DNA of 43,043 bases from Pseudonocardiales bacterium. Its GTDB lineage: Bacteria; Actinomycetota; Actinomycetes; Mycobacteriales; Jatrophihabitantaceae. The stretch lies in the NCBI GenBank assembly GCA_030840295.1, contig JAVEET010000344.1, forward strand, positions 1-43,043, written 5' to 3'. The notes under the pieces were generated by a model. The model was not told where the DNA came from, searched no databases, and worked only from the letters and a program-made list of their open reading frames with translations. This document shows, piece after piece, positions 25,785 through 33,969 of the stretch (positions are counted from its first letter, which is position 1; every line of letters starts with the position of its first letter). A program made the translations under genes and the position numbers.

Positions 25785-27271
25785 TGATAGGTATCAACCG
25801 ACCCAATCCCCATCGTCAGTTGCGTGGCAGTGGCCTGCCGACCTTGATCATCGGCGCCGGCCAGGCCGGGCGAGCGGTTGTTCGCGCCATCCGCGGCAGC
25901 CATGGTTACGGACTGAATCCGATTGGGTTCCTCGATGACGATCCGAGGATCCGGCGGGCGGTCGGACTGCCCGTCCTCGGCCGGACCGGCCAGCTGTCGT
26001 CGGTCGCTCAGCGCTGCGGCGCCCGGGCTGCTCTGATTGCGATGCCCTCAATGCCGCAGGCCCGCATCGCCGAGCTGATCGAGGAGGCCGCCTGCGCCGG
26101 GCTCATGGTGCGCTACCTCCCCTCGTTCCTGTCCGCGGTCGAGCGGGACATGCGGCTGTCCGACCTGCGCGGGCTACGGGTCGACCACCTGCTCGGACGC
26201 GACGAGATCCACATCGCCTCGGACCGCGCCTGCAATCTCATCCATGGGCGGCGGGTGCTGGTCACGGGCGCCGGCGGATCCATCGGCTCCGAACTGTGTC
26301 GTCAGATCTCCCGCTTCGAACCGGCCGCGCTCTTCATGCTCGATTACGATGAATCGAACCTGCATACCCTGCAGCTCGAACTCACCGGCGCCGGCCTGCT
26401 CGACTCGGACGAGATCATCGTGGCCAACATCCGGGACCGGCATCGAGTTCACCAGGTGTTCTCCCAGACCCGGCCTGACCTGGTGTTCCACGCGGCCGCG
26501 CACAAACACCTGCCCTTGCTGGAACGCCACCCGTGCGAGGGCGTGAAGACCAACGTACAGGGCACCAAACACCTGGTGGACGCCGCCATCCGTTACGGCG
26601 TCGAACGGTTCGTCCTTATCTCAACGGACAAAGCGGCCGATCCATCCTCTGTGCTGGGAGCGACCAAGCGGCTGGCCGAGATGGTGGTCCAGGACAACGC
26701 CGGCGGTCCTACTCGCATGGCCTCTGTCCGGTTCGGCAACGTGCTCGGCTCCCGCGGATCGCTGCTGGCCGTACTGGCCAAGCAGATCGTCGCCGACCGC
26801 AGCGTGACGGTCACCCACCCGGACGTGACGCGGTTCTTCATGACGGTCGAGGAAGCGGTCTCGCTCGTTCTGGAGGCGGCCACCATGTCGGAACTGGCCG
26901 AAACCTTCGTCCTGGACATGGGTGAAGCGGTGTCCATCGTGGACCTCGTCTACAAGTACGCCGAGGAGCTTCACCTCTCCGACGTGACGATCAGGTTCAC
27001 CGGCCTGCGCCCGGGTGAGAAGCTCAACGAAAAGGTCTTCTCCGACGCCGAGCTCCGGCTGAAGACGGCACACCCGAAGATCTGGGCCACTCGCGGAGCC
27101 GAGCTGCCGCCGGGCCTGACAGAGCGACTGGAGCAGTTGTTCGCCTCAGCCGAGATCAACGACGCCGAGGGCAGCCGGCAGCTGCTCCGCGAACTACTTC
27201 CGGAGTACCTGCCGACCACGTATCCGCGGACGCCGGCCAGTGTCGGCGCGCCGTACCCGGACGGGTTCTGA
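25784..27271 (+). CDS. CapD/FlaA1-like nucleotide-sugar 4,6-dehydratase, soluble form
   Basis: About 495 residues. ATG 25784 overlaps the previous stop (TGATG) with GGAGG ahead of it. An N-terminal Rossmann-like domain (LIIGAGQAGRAVVRAI, IGFLDDDP) of the type that follows the membrane part in CapD is retained, but the usual four N-terminal membrane helices are absent. The catalytic short-chain-dehydrogenase domain starts near 160 with VTGAGGSIGSELCRQI, followed by HAAAHKHLPLLE, ISTDKAADPSSVLGATKRLAE, RFGNVLGSRGS and TGLRPGEKLNE. Family members convert UDP-GlcNAc or similar to 4-keto-6-deoxy sugars. It pairs with the aminotransferase upstream. Confidence 0.92.
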   Translation: MIGINRPNPHRQLRGSGLPTLIIGAGQAGRAVVRAIRGSHGYGLNPIGFLDDDPRIRRAVGLPVLGRTGQLSSVAQRCGARAALIAMPSMPQARIAELIEEAACAGLMVRYLPSFLSAVERDMRLSDLRGLRVDHLLGRDEIHIASDRACNLIHGRRVLVTGAGGSIGSELCRQISRFEPAALFMLDYDESNLHTLQLELTGAGLLDSDEIIVANIRDRHRVHQVFSQTRPDLVFHAAAHKHLPLLERHPCEGVKTNVQGTKHLVDAAIRYGVERFVLISTDKAADPSSVLGATKRLAEMVVQDNAGGPTRMASVRFGNVLGSRGSLLAVLAKQIVADRSVTVTHPDVTRFFMTVEEAVSLVLEAATMSELAETFVLDMGEAVSIVDLVYKYAEELHLSDVTIRFTGLRPGEKLNEKVFSDAELRLKTAHPKIWATRGAELPPGLTERLEQLFASAEINDAEGSRQLLRELLPEYLPTTYPRTPASVGAPYPDGF

Positions 27272-28251
27272 TGCCAAGCGGACAACTCACTACCGCCGGC
27301 GAAATCGTGGCTGTGCACAGCGAGGGCGCCAGAGCGCATCACCTGATCGAGCGTGCCGCCGGCGGCGGACTCGCACCATTGGGTTCCGAGCGGCCGACCG
27401 TCGTCCTCGAGCTACAACAGACCCGGGAGGCCTTCGCCACCAAGGGTCTTCGTCCGGTCACCCGTGGCACGTCCAGCGACGGTATGCGCACGGTGATCGG
27501 CAACGCCTGCGGGTCCGGATTCGACCTGCAGGCCGAGGTCACCGACGACCTGCTGCGGGTGGTCGCGCGATACCGGCCCCATCACCCGACGCGGGCGGCC
27601 AATACCGTGCTGGCCGGACGATTCGGTCTGCTGGCCGGCCAGACACTGCTGCACTACCCCGCCCTGTGGCGAGCGGGCTGGCGGGGACGCGTCCCTTTGC
27701 ACGCCGCGGTCTGCGCCACGGCCGGGAGGGTGGTGATGCTGGCCGGTCCCGGTGGCGTCGGCAAGTCGACCCTCATCGGCCGGGCCGCCCGCGACGGGGC
27801 AAGGACGACCGCGGACAACCTGTGCGTCGGCGACGGGGTCGAGTGCTTCGGACTGGCCGAGCCGTTGCGCCTGGACCCGACCGACCCATCGCAAGGCGGC
27901 CCGGCCCGGACCACGTCACACGGCCGGTCCGTCGCGACGTTACCCGGCCGGGTCAGCGGGCTGCTCCCGGATCTGGTGGTCATGCTCGAGCGTGGGCCGA
28001 CCAATGACATCGCCGAGGCCAAATCGGCCGACGCCGCGCGGGTGCTGGTCACCGGCACCTATGCCGCCGGCGAACTCCGCCGGTACTGGCAATTCGCGGC
28101 CACCATGGCGCTGGCCACCAACATCGGCTGCGCCCATCCGGCCGTCGATGCCGTCGCAGGCGCCTACGCCGATCGACTGCCCTGCCTGCGGGTCCGGGTC
28201 GGCGACGGCGAGCACGTGAGCTTCAGCCAGATCTGTGAGGGGAAATTATGA
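27271..28251 (+). CDS. HPr kinase-like P-loop kinase
   Basis: 326 residues; ATG 27271 overlaps the preceding stop (TGATG). The N-terminal ~120 residues are of no recognised family. The C-terminal half is a P-loop domain of HprK type with LHAAVCATAGRVVMLAGPGGVGKSTL near 159-168, then TTADNLCVGDG in the place of the second metal-binding segment. The HPr-type K/S-phosphorylation signature is not evident, and no HPr is encoded here. Such HprK-related kinases occur in polysaccharide and peptide-modification clusters, where substrates may be sugars or peptides. Its substrate here is unknown. Other P-loop nucleotide-dependent functions are possible. Confidence 0.7.
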   Translation: MPSGQLTTAGEIVAVHSEGARAHHLIERAAGGGLAPLGSERPTVVLELQQTREAFATKGLRPVTRGTSSDGMRTVIGNACGSGFDLQAEVTDDLLRVVARYRPHHPTRAANTVLAGRFGLLAGQTLLHYPALWRAGWRGRVPLHAAVCATAGRVVMLAGPGGVGKSTLIGRAARDGARTTADNLCVGDGVECFGLAEPLRLDPTDPSQGGPARTTSHGRSVATLPGRVSGLLPDLVVMLERGPTNDIAEAKSADAARVLVTGTYAAGELRRYWQFAATMALATNIGCAHPAVDAVAGAYADRLPCLRVRVGDGEHVSFSQICEGKL

Positions 28252-29525
28252 GCCACAAGCTGCGGGTGGCCACCGTCATCACCCGGATGACTGCCGGTGC
28301 CGGCGGTGTCGCCTTGCGCGGCGCGATGGGCCTGGACCCTTGCGACTACGAGGTGACCATCATCGCCGGTGGCACCGGATTCGACGGCCGGCGCTCGGAC
28401 CGGGGCTCGCCCGACATCCTGTTCGGAGCGGACGCGGTGGCCGGCGCCCCTCCCGGAGACCTGCTCGCGGCGGCAGCCGCGGCCGGCCTGCAGGTGGCAC
28501 GGGTGCCGCGGCTGGTCTCGCCGATCTCGCCTCGGCTGGATCATCAGGCACTGCGGACGCTGACCGACTTCATGGCCCACAACGGATTCGACGTCGTCCA
28601 CACCCACAGCGCGAAGGCCGGCGCACTGGGCAGAATCGCAGCCCACCGTACCGGCGTACCGAGAATCGTCCATACTTACCACGGCTTTCCCTTCCACGAC
28701 CAGCAGTCGAGATTGCGGCGGGCCAGCTACATCCGGCTGGAGCGCTGGCTCGGCCAACGGACGGATGCGGTCCTCGCGGTGGGCGCTGCCGTGGCTGCCG
28801 ACACCGCCCGCCTGGGGCTCATTTCTCCGGAGCGGATATGCACGATCTCACCCGCGGTCGATCCGCCGACCGGCACTCCGGGTACGGCGGGGCGCGCCGC
28901 CGCCAGGCGCAGGCTGAACGTGGCTCCCGGCGTCCGCGTGGTCGGAACCGTAGGTCGGGTCGACTACCAGAAGGCGCCGGAACAATGGGTGGACGCGCTG
29001 GCCCAGATCGCCAGTGACGACGTCTGGGGCGTCTGGATCGGTGACGGTCCGCTGCGCGAGAAGTTGCTGTCTCGGGTTCGCCGGCGGGGTTTGACCGATC
29101 GCTTCCTCTTTCTCGGCCATCGCCCGGACGCCACCGCGATCATGCCGGCCTTCGACGTATTCATGATGGCCAGTCGATACGAGGGACTGCCGTGCGTGAT
29201 CGCCGAGGCCATGCAGGCCCACGTCCCTGTCGTCGCCACCGCGGTCAACGCGGTGCAGGACCTGGTCATCCCGGGCGTAACGGGTCTGCTCGTCCCTGCC
29301 AATGAACCGCCGCTACTGGCCCGATCGGCGGCATTCCTGCTGGACAACCCCAGCACCGCGCGCCGGATGGCCGACGCCGCATTCAACAGCCTCGGAGACC
29401 GGTTCAGTGCCCATGCGCTGGGCGAACTACTGGACCAGACCTACCGCGCCGGATCAGTTCGGACCACGACCGCGGCCCGGCCCGAACCGCGTCCCCGAAG
29501 GAGCGTGCAATGGACCTCACTCTGA
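28248..29525 (+). CDS. GT4-type glycosyltransferase
   Basis: 425 residues, ATG 28248 overlapping the previous stop (ATGA). GT-B features: an N-terminal domain with RVATVITRMTAGAGGVALRGA and VVHTHSAKAGALGRIAA plus HTYHGFPFH, and a C-terminal domain with VVGTVGRVDYQKAPEQWVDAL, FLGHRPDATAIMPAFDVFMMASRYEGLPCVIAEAM, the EX7E-type glutamate region of GT4 enzymes. It should add a sugar from a nucleotide donor to the lipid-linked repeat unit at the inner membrane face. It overlaps the RtcB-like gene by 16 nt. Confidence 0.92.
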   Translation: MSHKLRVATVITRMTAGAGGVALRGAMGLDPCDYEVTIIAGGTGFDGRRSDRGSPDILFGADAVAGAPPGDLLAAAAAAGLQVARVPRLVSPISPRLDHQALRTLTDFMAHNGFDVVHTHSAKAGALGRIAAHRTGVPRIVHTYHGFPFHDQQSRLRRASYIRLERWLGQRTDAVLAVGAAVAADTARLGLISPERICTISPAVDPPTGTPGTAGRAAARRRLNVAPGVRVVGTVGRVDYQKAPEQWVDALAQIASDDVWGVWIGDGPLREKLLSRVRRRGLTDRFLFLGHRPDATAIMPAFDVFMMASRYEGLPCVIAEAMQAHVPVVATAVNAVQDLVIPGVTGLLVPANEPPLLARSAAFLLDNPSTARRMADAAFNSLGDRFSAHALGELLDQTYRAGSVRTTTAARPEPRPRRSVQWTSL

Positions 29526-30925
29526 TCTCCAGCAGCCAGGTGTTCGACAGCCCCGAGCTGCCCGCGAACCCCGACGTGCTGGCCGCCCTGCACGCCCGGG
29601 TCGCGGATGCCGATCTGGCAGCACCGCCGGTCGTCCTGCCGGATTTTCATCATAAGTCGAAAATGGAACTGCCGTCCTCGGTCGCCATCGCGACGCTCGG
29701 AACAGTCCGCCCGACCCTGACTTCGGCGAGTGTGAACTGCGGTATGGCGCTGCTTACCCTCGATACCGACCGGCCGAATGATCAAGCAGTGGCGGAGTTC
29801 TACCGCCGAGTGCGGGAGCGGTATCCGTACCCGACGAGGAATCACGGTGAGCTGAGCGCGGCCGAAGTGCGGCGAGCGGCCGTCGACGGCGCCCGGTTCG
29901 CGGGCGAGCGCTGGCAGGTGGATGCGGAGGAATTGCAACGCATCGAGGAGAACGGGCGCATCGACCTCGAGCGTTACGGCGGGGGCGACCGGCTCCTCAA
30001 GGAGCTGCCGAGCCTGCTGTTCCAACTGGCCCGGTTGCGCTTCGGAACCGTTGGCCCCTCGAACCACTTCATCGAACTGCAGGAGGTCGAGGAGATCCTC
30101 GACGAGCCAACCGCCACCGCGCTCGGCGTCAAACAGGGCCAGCTCACCCTGCAGTACCACGCCGGCGGTGGTGTGCTCACCGGCGAGATCGGCGCGTTGT
30201 TCGGCCGCCGCATGCACTATCCGCGGCAGCTACGGATGGCGATGGCCGTACAGAAGCCGCTGTACCACCTGGCTTCGGCCCGGTCGGTCCACGAGCTACG
30301 CGAGCGGCTTTCGCTCTATTTCACCAGCAGCTGCCCACCGGTCGCGCGCCATAGCGCCGAAGGCGAACGGCTCATGCTGGCCAACGCGGCCGCGATGAAC
30401 TACGGCTTTGCCTTCCGAGTGGCCACGTATGCCGCATTGCGAACCATCGCCGCGCAGGTGTTCGGCGCGAACACCCAGCTTGTGGTCGACTCCCCGCACA
30501 ACTCCATCTACGAGGAACCCACAGCGGCCGGGATGGCGGTGGTGCACCGACACAATGCCTGCCGCGCCTACCCGGCCGAGATGATGCCCGCAGGCACGGT
30601 ATTCGGTCGCACCGGCCAGGCCGTGCTGCTCCCGGGGACCCACCGGACCTCGTCCTATCTGGCGGTCGCCGGTCCGGATTCGGCGCGCAGCCTGTATTCG
30701 GCTTGCCACGGGGCCGGCACGGTTATCGACGATTTCCTCGCCCGCGGCTTGTCGGCAAAGCACCGTGATGGACACAGCACCCGACGGTTCCGGTACTCCG
30801 ATGCTGCACCGCTGCAGTCCGATCACCTCGACGACAACGGTGTCAACGCCGCGCTGGGCGTGCTCCAGCGGCATGGCCTGGTCCGGCCCGTTGCCAGGAT
30901 GCGGCCCTTTGCCGTCCTTAATTAG
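29510..30925 (+). CDS. Divergent RtcB-like RNA-ligase-family protein
   Basis: 471 residues; GAAGGAG is 6 nt before ATG 29510. RtcB landmarks run in order: VVLPDFHH (41-48), SASVNCGM (72-79), GPSNHFIELQEV (182-193), LQYHAGGG (214-221), ANAAAMNYGFAFR (291-303), DSPHNSIYEE (327-336), VVHRHNACRAYP (344-355), GQAVLLPGTHRTSSY and SACHGAGT (397-404). Compared with my memory of RtcB, the metal-binding Cys and His positions and the guanylylated His (H400) are kept. The Asp of DxxCG is Ser 74, the Arg after the HxGSR motif is Gly, CHGAGR ends in Thr, and the terminal Lys of VVKG is replaced by Asn 471. Canonical RtcB joins 3'-phosphate and 5'-OH RNA ends using GTP and Mn. In this locus its job is unknown and altered or lost ligase activity is likely. 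Confidence 0.85.
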   Translation: MDLTLISSSQVFDSPELPANPDVLAALHARVADADLAAPPVVLPDFHHKSKMELPSSVAIATLGTVRPTLTSASVNCGMALLTLDTDRPNDQAVAEFYRRVRERYPYPTRNHGELSAAEVRRAAVDGARFAGERWQVDAEELQRIEENGRIDLERYGGGDRLLKELPSLLFQLARLRFGTVGPSNHFIELQEVEEILDEPTATALGVKQGQLTLQYHAGGGVLTGEIGALFGRRMHYPRQLRMAMAVQKPLYHLASARSVHELRERLSLYFTSSCPPVARHSAEGERLMLANAAAMNYGFAFRVATYAALRTIAAQVFGANTQLVVDSPHNSIYEEPTAAGMAVVHRHNACRAYPAEMMPAGTVFGRTGQAVLLPGTHRTSSYLAVAGPDSARSLYSACHGAGTVIDDFLARGLSAKHRDGHSTRRFRYSDAAPLQSDHLDDNGVNAALGVLQRHGLVRPVARMRPFAVLN

Positions 30926-30956
30926 CCTTAGCCACGATGGGGGAACGGCGACCGTG

Positions 30957-31397
30957 ATGAGCGATCGACTGAACAGCTCGGCCGACACTGCCGGCACACC
31001 GCCCTGGTCGGACCCGGCGGCCCGCTGGCTGCTGCTCGCGCCGACCGGCACGGTGGGAGTGCGGGTCGAGGATCGGCACACCGCCATCCGGAGGCTGCGA
31101 GGGCTGCCCGCGGGCAGTCCGGTTGCCATTGTCGGGTCCCGCACGATCCGAACTATCGCACGGCAAAGTGAGGTCGATGCCGGCCAGACCTTTCTCGTAC
31201 TACCCGGCCTCGATCTGCCCGTAGCGGTGGCGGCGCCCGGCCCCGGCCTGAAATGGGTGGCCAACTCGGTGCTCACCGTGCCCAGCGGACGGTACCGAGG
31301 TCACCTGGTCGCGACCTGGGCCGTGCACCTCGCCCGCCGGGCGCCCTGGTTGCTGCGGGCGGTCGGTGGCCGCGTGTTGCTCGGGAGTCGTCGATGA
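30957..31397 (+). CDS. Unknown protein between RtcB-like and kinase genes
   Basis: About 146 residues; GGGGGA precedes GTG 30954/ATG 30957, about 30 nt after the RtcB-like stop, the one non-overlapping junction in the operon. The sequence is mixed alpha/beta with GTVGVRVEDRHTAIRRLRGLPAGSPVAIVGSRTIRTIARQSEVD and a final basic-hydrophobic stretch (ATWAVHLARRAPWLLRAVGGRVLL) that could touch the membrane. I do not recognise a family. It overlaps the APH-fold kinase gene by 4 nt, so the two products may work together. Confidence 0.75.
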   Translation: MSDRLNSSADTAGTPPWSDPAARWLLLAPTGTVGVRVEDRHTAIRRLRGLPAGSPVAIVGSRTIRTIARQSEVDAGQTFLVLPGLDLPVAVAAPGPGLKWVANSVLTVPSGRYRGHLVATWAVHLARRAPWLLRAVGGRVLLGSRR

Positions 31398-32686
31398 CCG
31401 CGGCACGCCGGCCGGCCAAGGCCACACCGGCTCAGCCGGTTAAACGCATCCCGGCTCAGCCCGCCAAACGCACCGCCGCTCAGCCCGCCAAACGCATCCC
31501 GGCTCAGCCGGCCAAACGCATCCCGGCTCAGCCCGCCAAGCGCACCCCGGCTCAGCCCGCCAAGCGCACCGCCGCTCAGGCAGCGGCAGCGGCAGCGGCA
31601 GCGGCAGCGGCAGCGGTTGAGCAGACTCCGGATCCGCAGCAGCAATCGCGGCCGTCGGCTGACTTAACCAGCCGGCGCCGGACCACTCTCGGCGGTATGC
31701 CGCTGACGACGCTGGCGCAAGCCCTCGCGCGGCCGGGGTTACATCCGGTGCTCCTGGCCGGCTCACGCGATCCGAATGCCAAGTTGACCGTGATGCTGAT
31801 CGACCGTTGGGGGCCGGCCTTCGCGGTGAAGGTGGCCACCACCCGGTTGGCGGCCGACGTCGTCCAGACCGAGGGAGAACTGCTCTGCGCCTTGCACGCC
31901 CGGGGGCTGGGCACGCTCGGCGCGACGGTGCCACGGCCGGTGGGATTCCTCGATGCGGACGGGCTGCCGGCCCTGGTCACGGGTGGGCTGCTGGGCACCC
32001 CGATGGCGGTCAGCTATCACCAGTGGCGCCACACCGCACGGCGACGCCGGGTGCGTGCGGACTTCGTCGCCGCCGGAGGCTGGTTGACCAGCTTCCAACG
32101 CCAGACCGCCGGCCCCCGGCAAGGTGTCATGCTGCTGGATTCAGCGCTCACTCGGATCGAGGAACGCTTTGGTGCGCAGGCAGAACTGCGGCGGCGGCTG
32201 CGCCCGATAGCGGATCTGCTCGCCAGCCAGGCCACCCCCCGGACCGCCGTGCACGGTGACTACTGGTTCGGAAATCTGCTTTTCGATCGCGGTGCAGTAG
32301 TCGGTGTCGTCGATTGGGAAGCCAGCGCCTTGTCCGGCGAGCCGTTGCGCGACGTGGCCAGATTCGCGGTCAGCTATTCGCTCTACCTCGACCGGCACGT
32401 ACGACCAGGGTCGAAGGTTCCGCACCATGCCGGCCTTCGTGCCGACAGCTGGGGCGCCGGATTGCTCTATGCCGTCAACGGATCCGGGTGGTATCCGGAT
32501 CTGGTCCTGGGATTCTGCCGTGAGGCATTGACCAACCTGGGAGCCGATGGGGCCTGCGCCCGTGCCCTGCTGGTCGCCGGCATCGCCGATGTGGCCGCCA
32601 CCGCCGACCATCCCGAATTCGCTCGGGCCCACCTCGATCTGCTGAGCCGCGTGCACCTGGCGCCGCCGCCAGCCCGCCGGCCATGA
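31394..32686 (+). CDS. APH/choline-kinase-fold phosphotransferase with histone-H1-like N-terminal tail
   Basis: 430 residues; ATG 31394 overlaps the previous stop (ATGA). Residues 8-63 are seven 8-residue repeats of the form AKR(T/I)(P/A)AQP, followed by 12 alanines. That tail looks like the basic Lys/Pro/Ala tails of histone H1 and actinobacterial HupB. The rest is an aminoglycoside-phosphotransferase-like kinase: AFAVKVATTRL (nucleotide Lys), Brenner motif VHGDYWFGNLLF near 286 with catalytic Asp and Asn, and VVDWEAS near 306 with metal Asp. This fold phosphorylates small alcohols, sugars or lipids. Here a sugar or lipid-linked intermediate is a reasonable guess; resistance is unlikely given the operon. 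No Dxx missing residue is evident. Confidence 0.8.
   Translation: MTAARRPAKATPAQPVKRIPAQPAKRTAAQPAKRIPAQPAKRIPAQPAKRTPAQPAKRTAAQAAAAAAAAAAAAVEQTPDPQQQSRPSADLTSRRRTTLGGMPLTTLAQALARPGLHPVLLAGSRDPNAKLTVMLIDRWGPAFAVKVATTRLAADVVQTEGELLCALHARGLGTLGATVPRPVGFLDADGLPALVTGGLLGTPMAVSYHQWRHTARRRRVRADFVAAGGWLTSFQRQTAGPRQGVMLLDSALTRIEERFGAQAELRRRLRPIADLLASQATPRTAVHGDYWFGNLLFDRGAVVGVVDWEASALSGEPLRDVARFAVSYSLYLDRHVRPGSKVPHHAGLRADSWGAGLLYAVNGSGWYPDLVLGFCREALTNLGADGACARALLVAGIADVAATADHPEFARAHLDLLSRVHLAPPPARRP
31415..31615. repeat. 24-bp coding tandem repeats followed by a hexamer array
   Basis: Seven 24-bp units begin at 31415, 31439, 31463, 31487, 31511, 31535 and 31559, each coding AKR(T/I)(P/A)AQP or a close variant. 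From 31581 to 31615 the sequence is a GCAGCG hexamer repeat coding alanine. Both parts keep frame when copies are gained or lost, so tail length is likely to vary among strains. Confidence 0.93.
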
Positions 32687-33969
32687 CCGTGGTCGCTGTA
32701 CCAGCTGCACTCCAAGCAGCGGTGCCCTCGACGCAGGAGACCGGTTTCTCGATACGCCGTCAACTCACTTATGGCGTCATCGTGTTCGCGATCTCGTCGC
32801 TGCCACTGCTGCGCCCGGCCGGACCCGGGAATACCGGACTGGCCGACGTGGGGCTGGTCATTGCGGTGCTGATCACCGCCCTCTGGCTATCGGGTCATGG
32901 CCACCGGGTGTACCTGCCCTACCTGTGGCCCGTGCTGATCACCATCGCCGCCGGCTCCCTGGCCGCCCTGCACGCCAAGGGAGACCCGCTGGCCCTGCTT
33001 CAGGACGCGTTCGTCTTCTCATGGTCCATGGCAGTGGTGAATCTGGCGCGCGATCCGCGATCGCTACGGGTACTCGTCCGGGCCTGGGCCTTCAGCGGCG
33101 TGATCTGGGCCAGCCTGCTGATCGTCGGCGTCTCGATCGGACTCCCCTGGCTGGCCGGTACGTCCGCTCGGGATGGCAGCCGAGCTTCCTTCACGCTGGG
33201 AGATCCCAACCTGGCGGCGAGTTACTTCCTGTGCGCGTTGCTGGTGCTGCGCGCCTGCCAGCAACCTCGGCGGCGGTCACGGCGCTATCTCTGTTGCACC
33301 ATCCTGGTCGTAGCACTCTGCTTGACCCTGTCCAACGGCGGCATACTCACCTTGATTCTGGCCACCGAGCTCGGCTGGATCTTCGGTATCGGCCGCCGGC
33401 GCGGTCTGGCGCCCGCGGTAGCAGTGGCATGTGTACTCATCGCCGTCAGCACCGTCGGTGCCTTGACGATCGACCTGACCGCCCTTTCGGACCGGGCCCA
33501 ACAGTCGACGCCGTTGCTTCGCGATTCGATAGGCCGCCAGGGTGAAAGCGGCGGCAGCCGGAGCACGCTGATCAAGGACGAGCTGCACATCTGGTTCACC
33601 AGCGACACGGTGCTCGGTATCGGGCCAGGTGAGACGAAGCTACGACTGGCCGGGGGGAATTCTTCCTACTCCAAGGAGGCCCACAACGACTATCTCGCGT
33701 CGCTGGTGGAACGGGGCGTGCTCGGGGCGCTCGGGCTGCTGGCCCTGATCGTGGCCCTCGCCGTGAACGCCCGCCGCATCGCGCGGCCCGGTGCGCTACC
33801 GCCGGCCTACGTCGCGGTGGTTCCTCGACCCGAACTGCTCGGAGCCCTGCTCATCGCGATCGGTGCGTCCGCGAGCCTGTACGAGGTGTTGCACTTCCGC
33901 CATATCTGGGCGGTGTTCGGGCTGATCGCGGTGCTGGCAATCGCGGCACGCCGCGGTCATCAGCCGTGA
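32683..33969 (+). CDS. O-antigen polymerase/ligase-family membrane protein (Wzy-like)
   Basis: 428 residues; ATG 32683 overlaps the previous stop (ATGA). About ten to eleven hydrophobic segments span the protein. A large external loop near residues 255-330 contains SRSTLIKDELHIWF and KEAHNDYLASLVERGVLG, the typical Wzy/WaaL Pfam motif with the conserved His. The family polymerises lipid-linked repeat units at the outer face of the membrane. With Wzx, Wzz and the initiating transferase in the operon a Wzx/Wzy-dependent route is well supported. Confidence 0.88.
   Translation: MTVVAVPAALQAAVPSTQETGFSIRRQLTYGVIVFAISSLPLLRPAGPGNTGLADVGLVIAVLITALWLSGHGHRVYLPYLWPVLITIAAGSLAALHAKGDPLALLQDAFVFSWSMAVVNLARDPRSLRVLVRAWAFSGVIWASLLIVGVSIGLPWLAGTSARDGSRASFTLGDPNLAASYFLCALLVLRACQQPRRRSRRYLCCTILVVALCLTLSNGGILTLILATELGWIFGIGRRRGLAPAVAVACVLIAVSTVGALTIDLTALSDRAQQSTPLLRDSIGRQGESGGSRSTLIKDELHIWFTSDTVLGIGPGETKLRLAGGNSSYSKEAHNDYLASLVERGVLGALGLLALIVALAVNARRIARPGALPPAYVAVVPRPELLGALLIAIGASASLYEVLHFRHIWAVFGLIAVLAIAARRGHQP

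Noticed and set aside
31394-32686. Aminoglycoside resistance gene
   Set aside because: The APH fold is shared by many sugar and lipid kinases, and the gene is embedded in a polysaccharide operon with a lineage-specific tail, so resistance is not supported.
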